DNA of 37,654 nt, from positions 143,457 through 181,110 of the forward strand of contig NW_023365793.1 of assembly GCF_000003815.2 (NCBI RefSeq), in the 5' to 3' direction. The notes beneath the pieces were generated by a model that had not been told where the DNA came from, did not search any database, and saw only the letters and a program-made list of their open reading frames with translations. A program made the translations under genes and the position numbers. This document shows, piece by piece, positions 1 through 9,986 of this stretch (positions within the stretch are counted from its first letter, which is position 1; every line of letters begins with the position of its first letter). Origin of the DNA: Branchiostoma floridae (lineage: Eukaryota > Chordata > Leptocardii > Amphioxiformes > Branchiostomatidae).

Positions 1-753
1 CAGGCCTTAAAGGGACGTAATGTAGAAATATGGCGCCAAAATGTCAAATGTTCTGAACTTGAAAATCTCCATTCAGATTGACATTTGCAACTTATTTCTA
101 ACTTATCTGCGACATTTTATCACATCTCTAGTGCTAATTAACAACGTCAAAGTAAGCCACGACCAAATTCACTTACTTCCGGGTAGCTTACCGGAAGTAA
201 GCCGACCGTAGATTTCCGAATTGACCGTTGCGGTCGCAGATCTTCGGAGCTTAGCGGGGACTTTCAACAAACTTCAGTAACGACTCGAGCGGACCACCGA
301 ACGCGTTCTAAAGCGCACTTTGGTGTCAATTGGATAGGCTAAACCACCTCGTTCGCTATGCTAGGTTTATTCGGTGGTTATCACACCTGACCAGGGATTA
401 TCTCATCATATACACCTCGGGGTGGGGCATTAACCCTTTCATACTGGATCATTACGATGCCCAAAATCAAAGTCCATCATTGGGAGCGCTCTTTCTCTCT
501 CTCTCTCCTTGTTTCTCTTTCTGTCTGTCTCTCTCTCAAATTGCCCCCACTTTCTACCCCCTCTCTATCTCTCCTACCTTAGTGTAGAAATAACTATTTC
601 GAGTGGACAAGAAGATCTAGAAGTATCTATGGTAAAATGATGAGCAAAAATCTGATAGTAATACATCAAATATCATATTACAACTTTCAGAAATCATACT
701 AGTTCCAGCACAGCAAAACCGTGATTTCTCTGCACTGTAGGGCAAACAATTAC
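1..753. other. Non-coding flank with a CpG-rich 5' part
   Basis: No exon can be supported here. The first 350 bases are richer in CpG than the rest and contain an ETS-like inverted repeat at 172-201. A pyrimidine-rich stretch with CTCT runs lies at about 488-575. The minus-strand gene whose last visible exon is 754-888 should continue to the left, but its next exon was not identified before position 1. Confidence 0.5.
172..201. promoter_or_regulatory. Inverted pair of ETS-type sites
   Basis: CTTACTTCCGG at 172-182 and its exact complement CCGGAAGTAAG at 191-201 are separated by 8 bases. CCGGAAGT is the established core of ETS/GABP sites in promoters. The surrounding CpG-rich DNA agrees with a promoter role, but no transcript start is visible, so the function is inferred. 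Confidence 0.3.
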
Positions 754-2616
754 CTCTGTCTCCTCTGTGTCAGAATTCCCAGGGGGCATGTCCCACTCAT
801 CTCCATCCTGATCCGAATGTTCATCTGCTATTTCCATGTTCTGATTTGTGTCTTCTTCAGCTGCCTGGCCAAGTCTGGGTGACTGCACCTATATCAGTAA
901 AAATGTAATGCTATAAAAGGCTGCGTGTTTGCAAAATGATAAGCAGCTAAGGGGGGAAAGGAATCACTTTGAAAAGAAATAACGTGTTTTACTTTTACAT
1001 GTAATTCATTTCTTATATTTCCAAAACTATTTGAAATTAAGATATAAGACTCCTAATGCTCTAGTCTACACTTGGATGATGTTAAAAAGTCATGTTAAAG
1101 GAATTCATAATCAGGTCACCTTTGTTAGTAAAGCATGAAGGTCATTTTTCTCTCTTTGTAACTGCACTTGGGCTGATTGATCTGCACACTCATCCAGTTC
1201 CGTCTCAATCTGCCTCATCTATGGACGACAAATGTCAAAAACATAAACATATGCATAGCCTGCAGAAAACTAAAAATATTATGACATGATTTGTGCTATC
1301 AAATCTATGATATCTTCCTAGTGCAATTATTTTTGTTTCAAAGGGGTATCAGGTACTTGATAATAATTGTAAATAGGTTTCCATGAAATTAGCACTGTTA
1401 CCCTAATCTATTTGGGTGGTGACTTGATAGAGCACTTAACAAATTTCCAAGATAAAAATCAAATCTGTTTTTACCACTAGTTTGACTCTTTGAGTGTTTT
1501 CATGAATTTTCAGTCATACTGTCATATTTTGCATGGCATTCCAATTATGAAGTCAAGGGTCACACCAACCCAATTAAGGTTGCAACGGAATGGGGGACTA
1601 TCATAAAGTAACATATCAAACAAGACTAGTTGCAGCTAAGTAAACGTATGCTAGCAAGACATGTACAATCTGTATAAAAGGGCACTGTAACCAATTCGAT
1701 TTGTTAATAAAGGATATACCATGTATTGATTGATTAAGTTCTTTGACTTTGAATAAAATTGACAAGAAAAAACATAATCAAAACAAATCAAAGAACAAGG
1801 TTTATGCCATTGTCTATTCATTAACGGTTTGAGGGAGTAAATACAGTGTAATATTCATGAATCCGCACAGCCGTCTGCTCGTTTGATGTATTTTTTTAGA
1901 AGAACTTAGAAGATTGCAAGCAAATAAATTTCTATCAAGATACACATTTCACAGGTGTTTTGTACACTTACCCTGTCATCTGCCTGCTCAAGGAACATAT
2001 GGTCCAGTTTCTTGGCGAGGAGAAGTACATAGTGCACCACCTCCTTTCGCTTATGTCTCTCTTCTGTTTGTTCTTCATCTAGCTGTAGTAGGCAGTTCAT
2101 CAGCTTTCCATCGGCAGTTCTGTATGCCTTCACCAGGTCACTTTGTGCAGCAGTGGCATAGGTGGTTAGGATGGATCTGCTTTCCTCTGCAATAGAGTGA
2201 AGGCTTCCACTTGTAACTGGCATCGGGACTTCCTGAATTCAAAAGAATACAAAGTTTGAGAAGGACCAATACAAATAGCCATTCTAAACCATTTCACATG
2301 GACATGAACTTATGATTCAATTCATCTCCATGAAATAAACAGAACAAGGCAAAATTCATTACAGGGGTATGTAACCTGCACCAGAGTTGCATTTGAACAT
2401 GAAAACAATGTGAGAATAAAACTGCCGGGAGAAAAAAAATTTTCACCTGGCCTTAAGAGCTAACCATCAAGTATGGTAACATCCTTTACAAAAAACCTCT
2501 ATGATACAAGTCTCACTTACATAGTCAACATTGGAAGGCTGTTCAGTGTTGCTTGGACCTGCAGCACTGTCATCAGCATCAAACTGGAAATCATCTTCAT
2601 GGTCAAGTGGTTTAGC
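754..2616 (-). CDS. Four clustered phase-0 exons, acidic and coiled coil
   Basis: The exons are 2521-2616 (acidic; DHEDDFQFDADD), 1972-2232 (87 codons; helical, with EEQTEERHKRKEVVHYV and a LLLAKKLDHMFLEQ heptad-like run), 1120-1218 (33 codons; charged and amphipathic) and 754-888 (45 codons; ends in DTEETE before a GTAATT donor). Acceptors have good pyrimidine or AT-rich tracts, for example TTTTGAATTCAG before 2232. Exon lengths divisible by three mean each could be skipped without a frame change. The function is unknown. Confidence 0.65.
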
Positions 2617-5600
2617 CTATGAAGAATGATATTAATATATCAGTTTGCATTTTTGTAATATGTTAAATATAACATGCATTCTGTGCCACTTTTCATTTCT
2701 AATATAATCCAGTTCAATAGGGAGCTCTCACTAGGACTTAAATATAACACTGAATTGTATCTCCAAGCAGATCCTATAGTGGCTCAGCTGGCCAAAGGAA
2801 TGTGGCTGGCCAATGCAAAAGGATTGAACTGCATGAATCTTATGCCACAGTATTTAAAGATCTGCTTGGCAATCACTGTAATGCACTTGGTCAAACATTT
2901 GTTAAATGAATACCACATATAGGACTTCTTATTACGCAGTTAAGAAATGCCACTTTGTGATATTCAGATATTACTATTCCACTGCAAACAAACAAAACTG
3001 CCTGCCTAATTTTATACAAGTCTATCAGATCTAACGTTACCTACCATACAACAACAGTTCGAAGCTATGATAGCCACATAACCTAATATTTCAAGTCAAC
3101 ACTGAAGTTTTTTTTTTTTAAACATTACATAATATTTCAAATCCTGCCCGGTACTATGATTCCTTGGGTTTTTTGATTAACATATCATCATGAGCTCACT
3201 GCTCTCTTTGTATCAAACTCAATAAACACCATGCTGTTGTTTACATATTTTTACAGAGGAACATGACGCCTCTTGGCGTGGTGTTTTTGTATGTTTCTCC
3301 AAGCAGAGGTTGCCGGTCGGGGATAGCAATGGCAGGGTTTCTTACCGGGGAGGGAGCGGTAAGGAATCCTGGTCCCTACTATCCCCCAACCACCCCTCTG
3401 GATCATCAGGGAGTCTTTGTAGATTTAGGATACCTTAGTACGCTCTCTCTCACTAATGTTTCAGCCTCAATTTATCTAATCAGACTTATTTTTTAAAATA
3501 ATTTTTTCCCTGTGCAAATTTTGATCATTGAGGTCAAAGTTTCTGTTGAAGGGACTTAAGCATGTAACATTATGTATATATATTTTGACCTTTGGCCGGC
3601 TCCATATTTTCCCAGAGAGATTGGACTGGTTCATTGGGACAGGGGGTAATATCCGGGTATGTCAATGATGACAAACTTCTGCCAAGTTCTGGCTGTAGCT
3701 CGTTAAGATACCAGAGTTGAACTCCACGTTGAGCTATGCAGTGGGGGTAAAGACTTGAGGTTTGAAATGTAAATATGTTTTTAGGTGATTGTTTTGCATG
3801 GCTTTTAAATGCAATGTCTTGAACACGAAATTCTTATTTACCGGTACCAGTCCCTCCTCCAAAGAAATTCTCGAGGAGGTGCCTCGACTGGGTACTATTA
3901 CTGGCTGGCAAAATACAGGTCCAGATACAGTATTATTATTTCCCCCTCCACCCCATAGGCCTGATTTGATTTGATTATATGGATGTCATCCTATGATCCC
4001 ACAACTGATGCGAGCATGCGAATAAAAAAAACTCTGCCAAATGTAAAAGTTCCATTCATTATAAAATACAATTATAGTTATACGTGGTCAGAAATGTTAA
4101 ACAATGACATAACACACAGAGTACATGAACCCCGTGTCGCTCCAATGACCTAGCCTGATTACCAGACCCATGTTAACTGAAGGGACCACCCTAAATATTA
4201 ATAAATGAATTAAAATAAAGAAATAAATAGTCCTTTCCCGCTATTAAAACCAGCCCTAGCCCTTTCGTCCTACTCTCCAAGCAGAGGTTAGACTCCGGCG
4301 TTTTTTTTTGGTTTTTTTTTACATTTTTTAGTCGTTTTTATCGGGCTTTCTAATTTTGTATGGTATCTTGCTGTTAAAGCAAATTTTCTCACTACAACGC
4401 TAAATTTCTGCAGTGAGGAACATAAGAGGTACATGTATATGGGTTCTAGGGATGTCTTGGGCGGAATATGATAGTGTAGCACATTTCCTTCAGGCCCATG
4501 GCAAAACCTGCAAAAGTATCTTTCTGACAGGGAAACCACAATGGGTTGGAGTTTCCATACTATTATCCTGGATACCAGTCCCTCTATCTAAACTATAGCC
4601 CTTTCGCGCTAATCTATTATCTATATATATATATATATACAACTACTACGCCAGAGGTCCGAGCCCCAGATATCTATTTTCCGGTTTCTGATGGCCCGCG
4701 AGGTGAGAGATAATCAGGGCCCGCGTGCTGTGTTTGCTTGCTTGCCTGGCCGAAGAGGTTAGCGAGCATATCACGGCTGTAGCGGTTTTGGTACCCAGGC
4801 TTAGAGATTTCAGGTTCCAGTGTCAGGGATCGGAAACTTAGCTTAGGGACCACTGGGGGAGGTAACCCAACTCTCCAAGCAGAAGTTAGGCTCCGGCTGT
4901 TGTTGTTTTTTTAAAGATGTGTTTATCGGGCTTTCTATTTTGTAAAAAAAATTGTTCCTTGAAAGTCCGCCAGCCAAACCAAATAACAGCCGGAGCCTAA
5001 CCTCTGCTTGGATAGTGAGGAAACCGTGGCTACATCCCGCGCGCACTTCGCACATACTTGTGAGACGGCGATAATGTGTTGAAGAGATTAGGTTTATGGG
5101 GCATTGATAGTTCCTGTGCCCGCAGAGGTTACTAATAGGTTTGACCACAGGCGGTAGGCCAAGGAATGTCGTGGATGTTACCTTTTCATGACGACCACCT
5201 GGCCAAAGAATTGCGACCACACAGACCAAATCCCTGCCCATGACGACCGCATCATTCTCAAGCTTGGGGATTTCATCGATTTTTGATGATAACAAGCGTG
5301 CTTGCGTGCAGTTTACGTCGGATTTCGACTGTCATACGATCAAAATAAAGATGGCGGCGAATGCATGTGGATGCGTCATTTTGGTTCAATGGGGGCGTCT
5401 ACTGTAATATGGGAGGAAATTTTCTTCACTTTACGAAAATCTGAATGTTAAAAAGTAAAACTTAAGTTTTTACTGAAGACTTTTTATCTTCATCACAATA
5501 AAGTGAACAAATGCGATAAAGATTGAGGGCACTCAAGATGAAGAAGAAGAAATGCTGAAGTCTGAGGCTATTGACAGGATCGTCCTGTCAACAGTAGAAA

Positions 5601-8600
5601 AGTTTGCACTGCTGACAGGATGATCCTGTCAACACTAGTAGAAAACTTGTCACTGTTGACAGGACGATCCTGTCAACAGTGCAATTTTTTCCACTGTTGA
5701 CAGGAAAATCCTGTCAACAGTGCAAATTTTGGTGACCGCTCTATGTTCCGAAATCTCTATGTTCCGAAATCTCTATGTTCCGAAATCTCTATGTTCCGAA
5801 ATCTCTATGTTCCGAAATCTCTATGTTCCGAAATCTCTATATAAATAGTTCCTGCAGCCTGTGATGTATTCCGATATACTACATGCATGTAGGCGGCCGA
5901 CGAAGTGAGCGATCGTTGGGGAGGAACAGGCTAGCTCCGGCCTGGCTCACGACGATTAACTCGCCGGGAAAACAGCCTACAAGTATCTAACACGGACCAT
6001 GGCGGCGTTTCATATTCTTTGATCAAATATCTTCGCCTTTTATTCTCATTTTCTACAATTTGGGTGGACGAACTCCAACTCCATCGTAGTGTCAGACGAA
6101 TTTTCGTCAAACTTGGGAAGCGCCATTTAGTGACCTGTAATGACCTCGCACCAACTTGATAGCATCGCATCGAAAATTTTTGACCAAGAACAAAAATATA
6201 CTCTCATTCATCAAAAATATATATTGATAACAAGTTGCATAAACCAATAAATAAATATAATGATATATGCATACAAAGTAAACATTATTTTGAAATATAC
6301 ATGCGATTATCCGCATTATGCACGAGACGAGATAAATTGCGGTTAGAAAATTGTGCGTGTTTAGAAATGAAGAAAATTTTCCGCTGAAATTTGCGATGGA
6401 GTTCAGACTCTGTTTCAGATAAACAGTTCAAAACCTCTCCATTGGCACAAGAGGGTACTCTCCAAGCAGAGGTCGAGTCGCGGAGNNNNNNNNNNNNNNN
6501 NNNNNNNNNNNNNNNNNNNNNNNNNNNNNNNNNNNNNNNNNNNNNNNNNNNNNNNNNNNNNNNNNNNNNNNNNNNNNNNNNNNNNGAGGAACGGCTCTGT
6601 ATTTTTATCGACTACTAGTATATCTCCGCGACTCGACCTCTGCTTGGAGAATAACAAGAGGGGAGTATTAGAAGAAGGTACATGATAAAACCAGAATTTG
6701 AATGTTTTCAGCTCGGGGGACCACACACGTGTACGCGACCGTCGGAATCGGGTCGGCGTTCAGGAAGGGTATCGGAACCTTAGTTTGTGGGTATGAGCTT
6801 AGTACGAGTTACTATAGACTTAAATACCATCCACGTTATATGTACATGATTATATATTTCGGAACATAACGTTAGAGATTTCGGAACATAGAGATTTCGG
6901 AACATAGAGATTTCGGAACATAGAGATTTCGGAACATAGACATGTAACCCAAATTTTACTACTGTTGACAGGATCACCCACAAATTCTCTACGTCGCCGA
7001 CGAGGCAGACTCGCTATCACGGCAAACTCCCTTCCTCGGCAAACTCCCTTTCCCGGCACCGGAGAACCCAGCCAACGTTGAAAATCGCGAACCAACGCCA
7101 AGGGACGTAAAACGGGGGTCCCGTGCTCGAGGAGGTGCCTCGACCACGTTAAACAGCTTCATTACCCTCACTCTGGGTACCGGCTACAAAATACGTATTA
7201 TTATTATTATTATTATTATTATAAAATTTCATTCGTTTTCAACTGTCAAGTCAAGTGCTTTGTACATTAGGCGTCACGTCCGCCAAGTGGGCTTACTTGT
7301 TGTCAGTCATAGCACATCATCAGGTGACAGTATGTCAGCTCAAAGTGTGGCACGGGTCTGGCATGTCTGACCAAAGTCTCACGGAAGCCTTTCTATGGAG
7401 ACTTCAATATTTTCCAAGGGGAGATTTCGGTCGGGGTCAGGCTGCATGACAAGACAAGAACTGTCCACAGACGAAATGTGTTTCACGGTGTATACTTTCC
7501 GCATGCCATTGTAATGTTGATAAATTGCAATCTTGAAATAAGTAACAGGCCTGTTTGATTATTTATTCGGTGGAACTGACAGCTGGTATGCCGATGATTT
7601 AGCGCTAGCTCCCATTCGCTCCCGCACAACACAAGGGTGGCTAATCACCCTGGATAATCATTTACAGCGAAGAACGGAAATATTCTGTCACCAGTAGTCT
7701 CTGTGATGAACTCGCCGGGAGAAACAGCCTACAAGTTAATCTCCAAGCAGATCTTGCGGTGGCTTAAGACAGTAACATAAGCCTACCCTCGGAAAACGCA
7801 GACTCCTAACGTGGCACGCAAAGTTTACCTATCCCTACAACACGCACGCACGGGACACCCGCCGCCTAACATCCGCCGGCCCTCGAACCGGCTGTTTTTG
7901 ACGTTTTCTTTATTCGTTTTTATCGGGCTTTCTATTTTGTCATGTTTCTTGAAGTCTGCCAGCCATGGCCAAGGTTCTGACCAGGTAAACCTGACCAGGT
8001 TGGGTTCTGACCATACAAAATAGAGAGCCCGATGAAAACGACTAAAAAATGTTTTAAAAAAAGAGCAAGAGCCCAACCTCTGCTTGGAGAGTAAAAAATC
8101 ACCAGCGTGCGCTAATGAAGGGCGGGCTTTCAAACTCGCAATAGTATGGTTTCCAGGCTAGTCTTTGGCTGGCTACAAACTTTTATTTGGCGTTTCGATA
8201 TTTTTACACAATCCAACATACTCCCACCGCACTTGTGTCAATTGCAAGCTTGCGTCATTGCGGAGTTCGAAAGATGCTCAACGAATTATAGAGATAAAGA
8301 ACGAATTTTCTTTCTTTTGTGTATTTTGTCGTATCTTAAGTCATACATTTACGTATTACGCAATATCTAAATTATAAAAAATCGGAGAAAATAACAAAAC
8401 AGTGACGCAGTGAACGAACCCCGCAGTGACGCAAGCTTGACACAAGTGCGGTGGGAGCGCACCTTAAGCAAGGAGATTGCTCCCAGTAACTTCCTTGCTC
8501 TAACCTCTAAGTGTGTACTACTAAGTGTGTACAATGGAAAATTTTCACCTGCTACTGTGATACCTGCATCATTAACTACTATAAAGATTATAACATAATT

Positions 8601-8770
8601 TACCCGGTACCCACCTTCTTAGGTGCGCTATAACAGGCGTCTGTCTTCTCTTCTGCGTGGTCACCCTGGTGCCGGTAAAACGTCGTCTTTGGCACAAAGT
8701 TGCTGCAGTGGTCACACCATTTTGTTTTGTATGTTCTTTTACGCGGAGAGGAGAACGTCCGTCTCGACAT
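754..8770 (-). CDS. Unrecognised coiled-coil protein gene, N-terminal 249 codons (5 exons, 3' end outside)
   Basis: Five minus-strand exons were found: 8615-8770, 2521-2616, 1972-2232, 1120-1218 and 754-888. All have AG and GT borders, all introns are phase 0, and the frame stays open for 52+32+87+33+45 codons. In order, the protein has a basic start with a C2H2-like finger, an acidic linker, a helical Lys/Glu-rich segment with coiled-coil character, a second coiled-coil exon beginning MRQIETELDE, and a very acidic exon rich in Glu and Asp. No stop is reached, so more exons lie left of 754. Joining the first exon to the rest across a 6-kb intron rests on matching phase, shared strand and the absence of another partner. 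I do not recognise the family. A short basic zinc-finger-like start followed by an acidic stretch is also common in proteins derived from DNA transposons, so a domesticated or live transposon origin is possible. Confidence 0.6.
4271..4365. mobile_element. Fragment of Mutator-like MITE, left end only
   Basis: It begins TACTCTCCAAGCAGAGGTTA and continues through T-rich DNA to the family-internal motif TTTTTATCGGGCTTTCTA. No matching right end follows, so this is a truncated copy of the family whose complete members are at 4868-5016, 6456-6653 and 8958-9155. Confidence 0.55.
4868..5016. mobile_element. Complete small Mutator-like MITE
   Basis: The ends CTCTCCAAGCAGAAGTTAGG and its complement (…CCTAACCTCTGCTTGGATAGT) are inverted repeats that extend through CTCCGGCTGTT. 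The copy is flanked by GAGGTAACC (4859-4867) and GAGGAAACC (5017-5025), a 9-bp direct duplication with one mismatch. Nine-base duplications are characteristic of the Mutator superfamily. No coding capacity is seen. Confidence 0.65.
5569..5722. repeat. Array of four hairpin palindromes
   Basis: The arms TGACAGGA / TCCTGTCA recur at 5571-5591, 5613-5631, 5651-5681 and 5692-5722. The last two have perfect 14-bp arms (CACTGTTGACAGGA and complement). The three-base centres differ each time (TCG, TGA, CGA, AAA) while the arms are conserved. Confidence 0.85.
5739..5840. repeat. 16-bp tandem repeat
   Basis: Six full copies of CTCTATGTTCCGAAAT start at 5739, 5755, 5771, 5787, 5803 and 5819, with a partial seventh. 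The copies are essentially identical. The complementary array lies at 6856-6942. Confidence 0.95.
6456..6653. mobile_element. Mutator-like MITE interrupted by a scaffold gap
   Basis: The left end TACTCTCCAAGCAGAGGT runs on with CGAGTCGCGGAG. The right end is the complement (CTCCGCGACTCGACCTCTGC then TTGGAGAATA). ACAAGAGGG lies immediately outside on both sides (6447-6455 and 6654-6662), a perfect 9-bp duplication. The gap 6486-6585 falls inside the element. The inner terminal sequence (CGAGTCGCGG) differs from the other copies (AGGCTCCGG), so this is a subfamily. Confidence 0.75.
6486..6585. other. Scaffold gap (100 N)
   Basis: One hundred N bases; the length is a conventional placeholder. 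It sits inside an inverted-repeat element, as expected where a short-read assembly broke on a hairpin or repeat. Confidence 0.99.
6856..6942. repeat. Inverted copy of the 16-bp tandem array
   Basis: ATTTCGGAACAT at 6856, then ATTTCGGAACATAGAG units starting at 6878, 6894, 6910 and 6926. These are the exact complement of the units at 5739-5834 and form the right arm of the foldback element. Confidence 0.9.
7196..7222. repeat. (TTA)n microsatellite
   Basis: A run of about nine TTA triplets. The preceding CTCGAGGAGGTGCCTCGAC (7124-7142) also occurs at 3868-3886, again followed by GGGTAC and a shorter TTA run, so both may be tails of one short interspersed element. Confidence 0.85.
7886..8093. 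mobile_element. Degenerate Mutator-like MITE copy
   Basis: The right end (…CCAACCTCTGCTTGGAGAGTA, ending 8093) is a clear family terminus. Inside, GTTTTTATCGGGCTTTCTAT (from 7916) is mirrored by a complement ending near 8038. The left terminus is not preserved; a possible relic TAATCTCCAAGCAGATC is at 7737-7753. No flanking duplication was found. Confidence 0.5.
8221..8457. mobile_element. Inverted-repeat element, about 240 bp
   Basis: CTCCCACCGCACTTGTGTCA begins at 8221 and its complement ends at 8457. The homology continues inward (GCTTGCGTCATTGCGGAGTTCG against its complement at 8415-8436) with one 7-base insertion in the left arm. Arms are about 45 bp. The interior is AT-rich and non-coding. 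No target duplication could be seen, so the superfamily is open. Confidence 0.65.
8615..8770 (-). CDS. First coding exon with CxxC-x11-HxxxH motif
   Basis: The complement opens with ATG (plus 8768-8770) and reads 52 codons to a GTGGGT donor at 8614. The start MSRRTFSSPRKRTYK is strongly basic. WCDHC followed by 11 residues and HQGDH gives C-x2-C-x11-H-x3-H, a spacing compatible with a small zinc finger. It is too short for most composition tests, but codon use looks genic and the donor is good. The next exon in the same phase is at 2521-2616. Confidence 0.6.
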
Positions 8771-9986
8771 TTTCTTCGCCGTCTGAAAACTAATCCAACG
8801 CTACGTCCACAAGATGTTACCGTTGGATGTTAGTGAGTGGCAAATCACCTCACCTTATAATTAGTCCCATCCTCAGCAGAGGATGTGTTGATGTGATTAA
8901 GTTTATGCGTGATTTAATCAGGATGATGGTTGACCCCCGGTGAGATCAGTCGAAACCTACTCTTCAAGCAGAGGTTAGGCTCCGGTTGACGTTTTTTTTA
9001 AGTCGAGCTGTGATACAGTAAAAATAGAAATAATAATAACAATAATCATTCTGCCAACCAGTAGCAGTACCAAATCAGTAATGAGGCTGTATAACGTGGT
9101 CGAAAGCCCGATGAAAAACAGTGGTAGCCAGAGCCTAACCTCTGCTTGGAGAGTAGTCGAAACCCGAAAAAGTGACAGGTTTTCGATGCAACGATTACTT
9201 TCTGACTTCAATCAATCAGTCTTTGAATTTGTGTGGTCACCGCGGCCGGATATAATTATGATACCGTATCTCCAAGAAGAGGTTACCATTCAGCTCATTC
9301 TTGTCTGCCTATTTCTTTTTTAATTCAACATTGTTATATTCTAGAGTTGAATTTTGAACGCCTCATAAAAAGGCGAGACGGTGGAAAAATGGATTCCGTG
9401 TTGGAAAAAAAGACAAACGTAAAACAATCAACAAGTAGAGTGTGCCGGGTAGATTGTGCCGGATCCTTACATCATATCAGCTTAAAATAAGATATGGCCA
9501 AACTCAGAAACTGATGAATTCTTGAATTCTGGGACTAGGCCTGGTGAAGGTGTGTGTGTTAATGTGTGTCAATCTGTGACGACTGTGACGTACGCGTACA
9601 TGTAAACATAAGACGTGCTATTTATGTTTTTCGGTATACGTAAACTACCTTATCTGTGCATTTTACGGTATTGCTGTTCTCCAGATGATTCCCGGATTAC
9701 TACAAAAGCACAGTCTCTGGATAAACAATCAACATGGCTCCAGTCTTGTCCCTAGGGTTCTATTCTGGTCTTGGGTTCCCTCTGGAGGAGCCTGTGATGT
9801 GTTCCGCATGGGCATCACAAATACACAGACGTGATTGGCTAGAGAAGTTGACCATCCCACTCATGAAAACTAGTGGGTCCACATGGGCCCACCTCGCAGT
9901 TTGCACTGTTCGTCTCAGACACCAGTCGCGTCCCTGTATATCTTCTTCGCTTTGCATTTGTCTAGTCAACTCGTCAACACCGCGCC
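8771..9986. other. Intergenic region between divergent genes
   Basis: It separates the first exon of the minus-strand gene from the start of the plus-strand gene at 9987, so it should hold both promoters. A complete Mutator-like MITE (8958-9155) lies in it. No TATA box is convincing. A family-like end relic (TATCTCCAAGAAGAGGTTAC) is at 9268-9287. Confidence 0.45.
8958..9155. mobile_element. Complete Mutator-like MITE with perfect 9-bp duplication
   Basis: It begins TACTCTTCAAGCAGAGGTTA, ends …TCTGCTTGGAGAGTA, and the inverted repeat extends through GGCTCCGG. GTCGAAACC occurs directly outside on both sides (8949-8957 and 9156-9164). The element is about 198 bp and non-coding. Confidence 0.8.

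Larger units (their letters stand above)
5569..6976. mobile_element. Foldback element with palindrome and tandem-repeat arms
   Basis: The left arm has four palindromes (5569-5722) followed by six copies of a 16-bp unit CTCTATGTTCCGAAAT (5739-5834). The right arm is the reverse: complementary 16-bp units at 6856-6942, then an AAATTTTA spacer, then TACTGTTGACAGGATCA ending at 6976. The order palindrome-spacer-tandem array is mirrored, so the two arms are inverted copies around roughly 1 kb of interior. A Mutator-like MITE with a scaffold gap (6456-6653) is nested inside. No transposase is visible. The outer borders are uncertain because the right side keeps only half a palindrome. Confidence 0.6.
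2617..8614. other. Long first intron packed with inverted-repeat elements
   Basis: No further exon of the minus-strand gene was found between 2617 and 8614. The interval holds a weak 118-bp element with short CCAAGCAGATC ends (2761-2869), several members of a Mutator-like MITE family, a foldback element at 5569-6976, a trinucleotide microsatellite at 7196-7222 and an inverted-repeat element at 8221-8457. Two CpG-rich islets (about 4960-5400 and 5890-6010) contain ATGGCGGCG contexts (5350 and 5999) followed only by very short reading frames. Confidence 0.5.

Noticed and set aside
2757-2875. Small MITE with CCAAGCAGATC ends
   Set aside because: Only 11 bases of inverted match, no duplication, and the ends overlap the common CTCCAAGCAGA motif. 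Kept only as a possible relic.
4843-5295. 150-codon minus-strand frame
   Set aside because: It crosses a complete MITE and its target duplication, has no splice or start support, and its composition changes abruptly at the element border.
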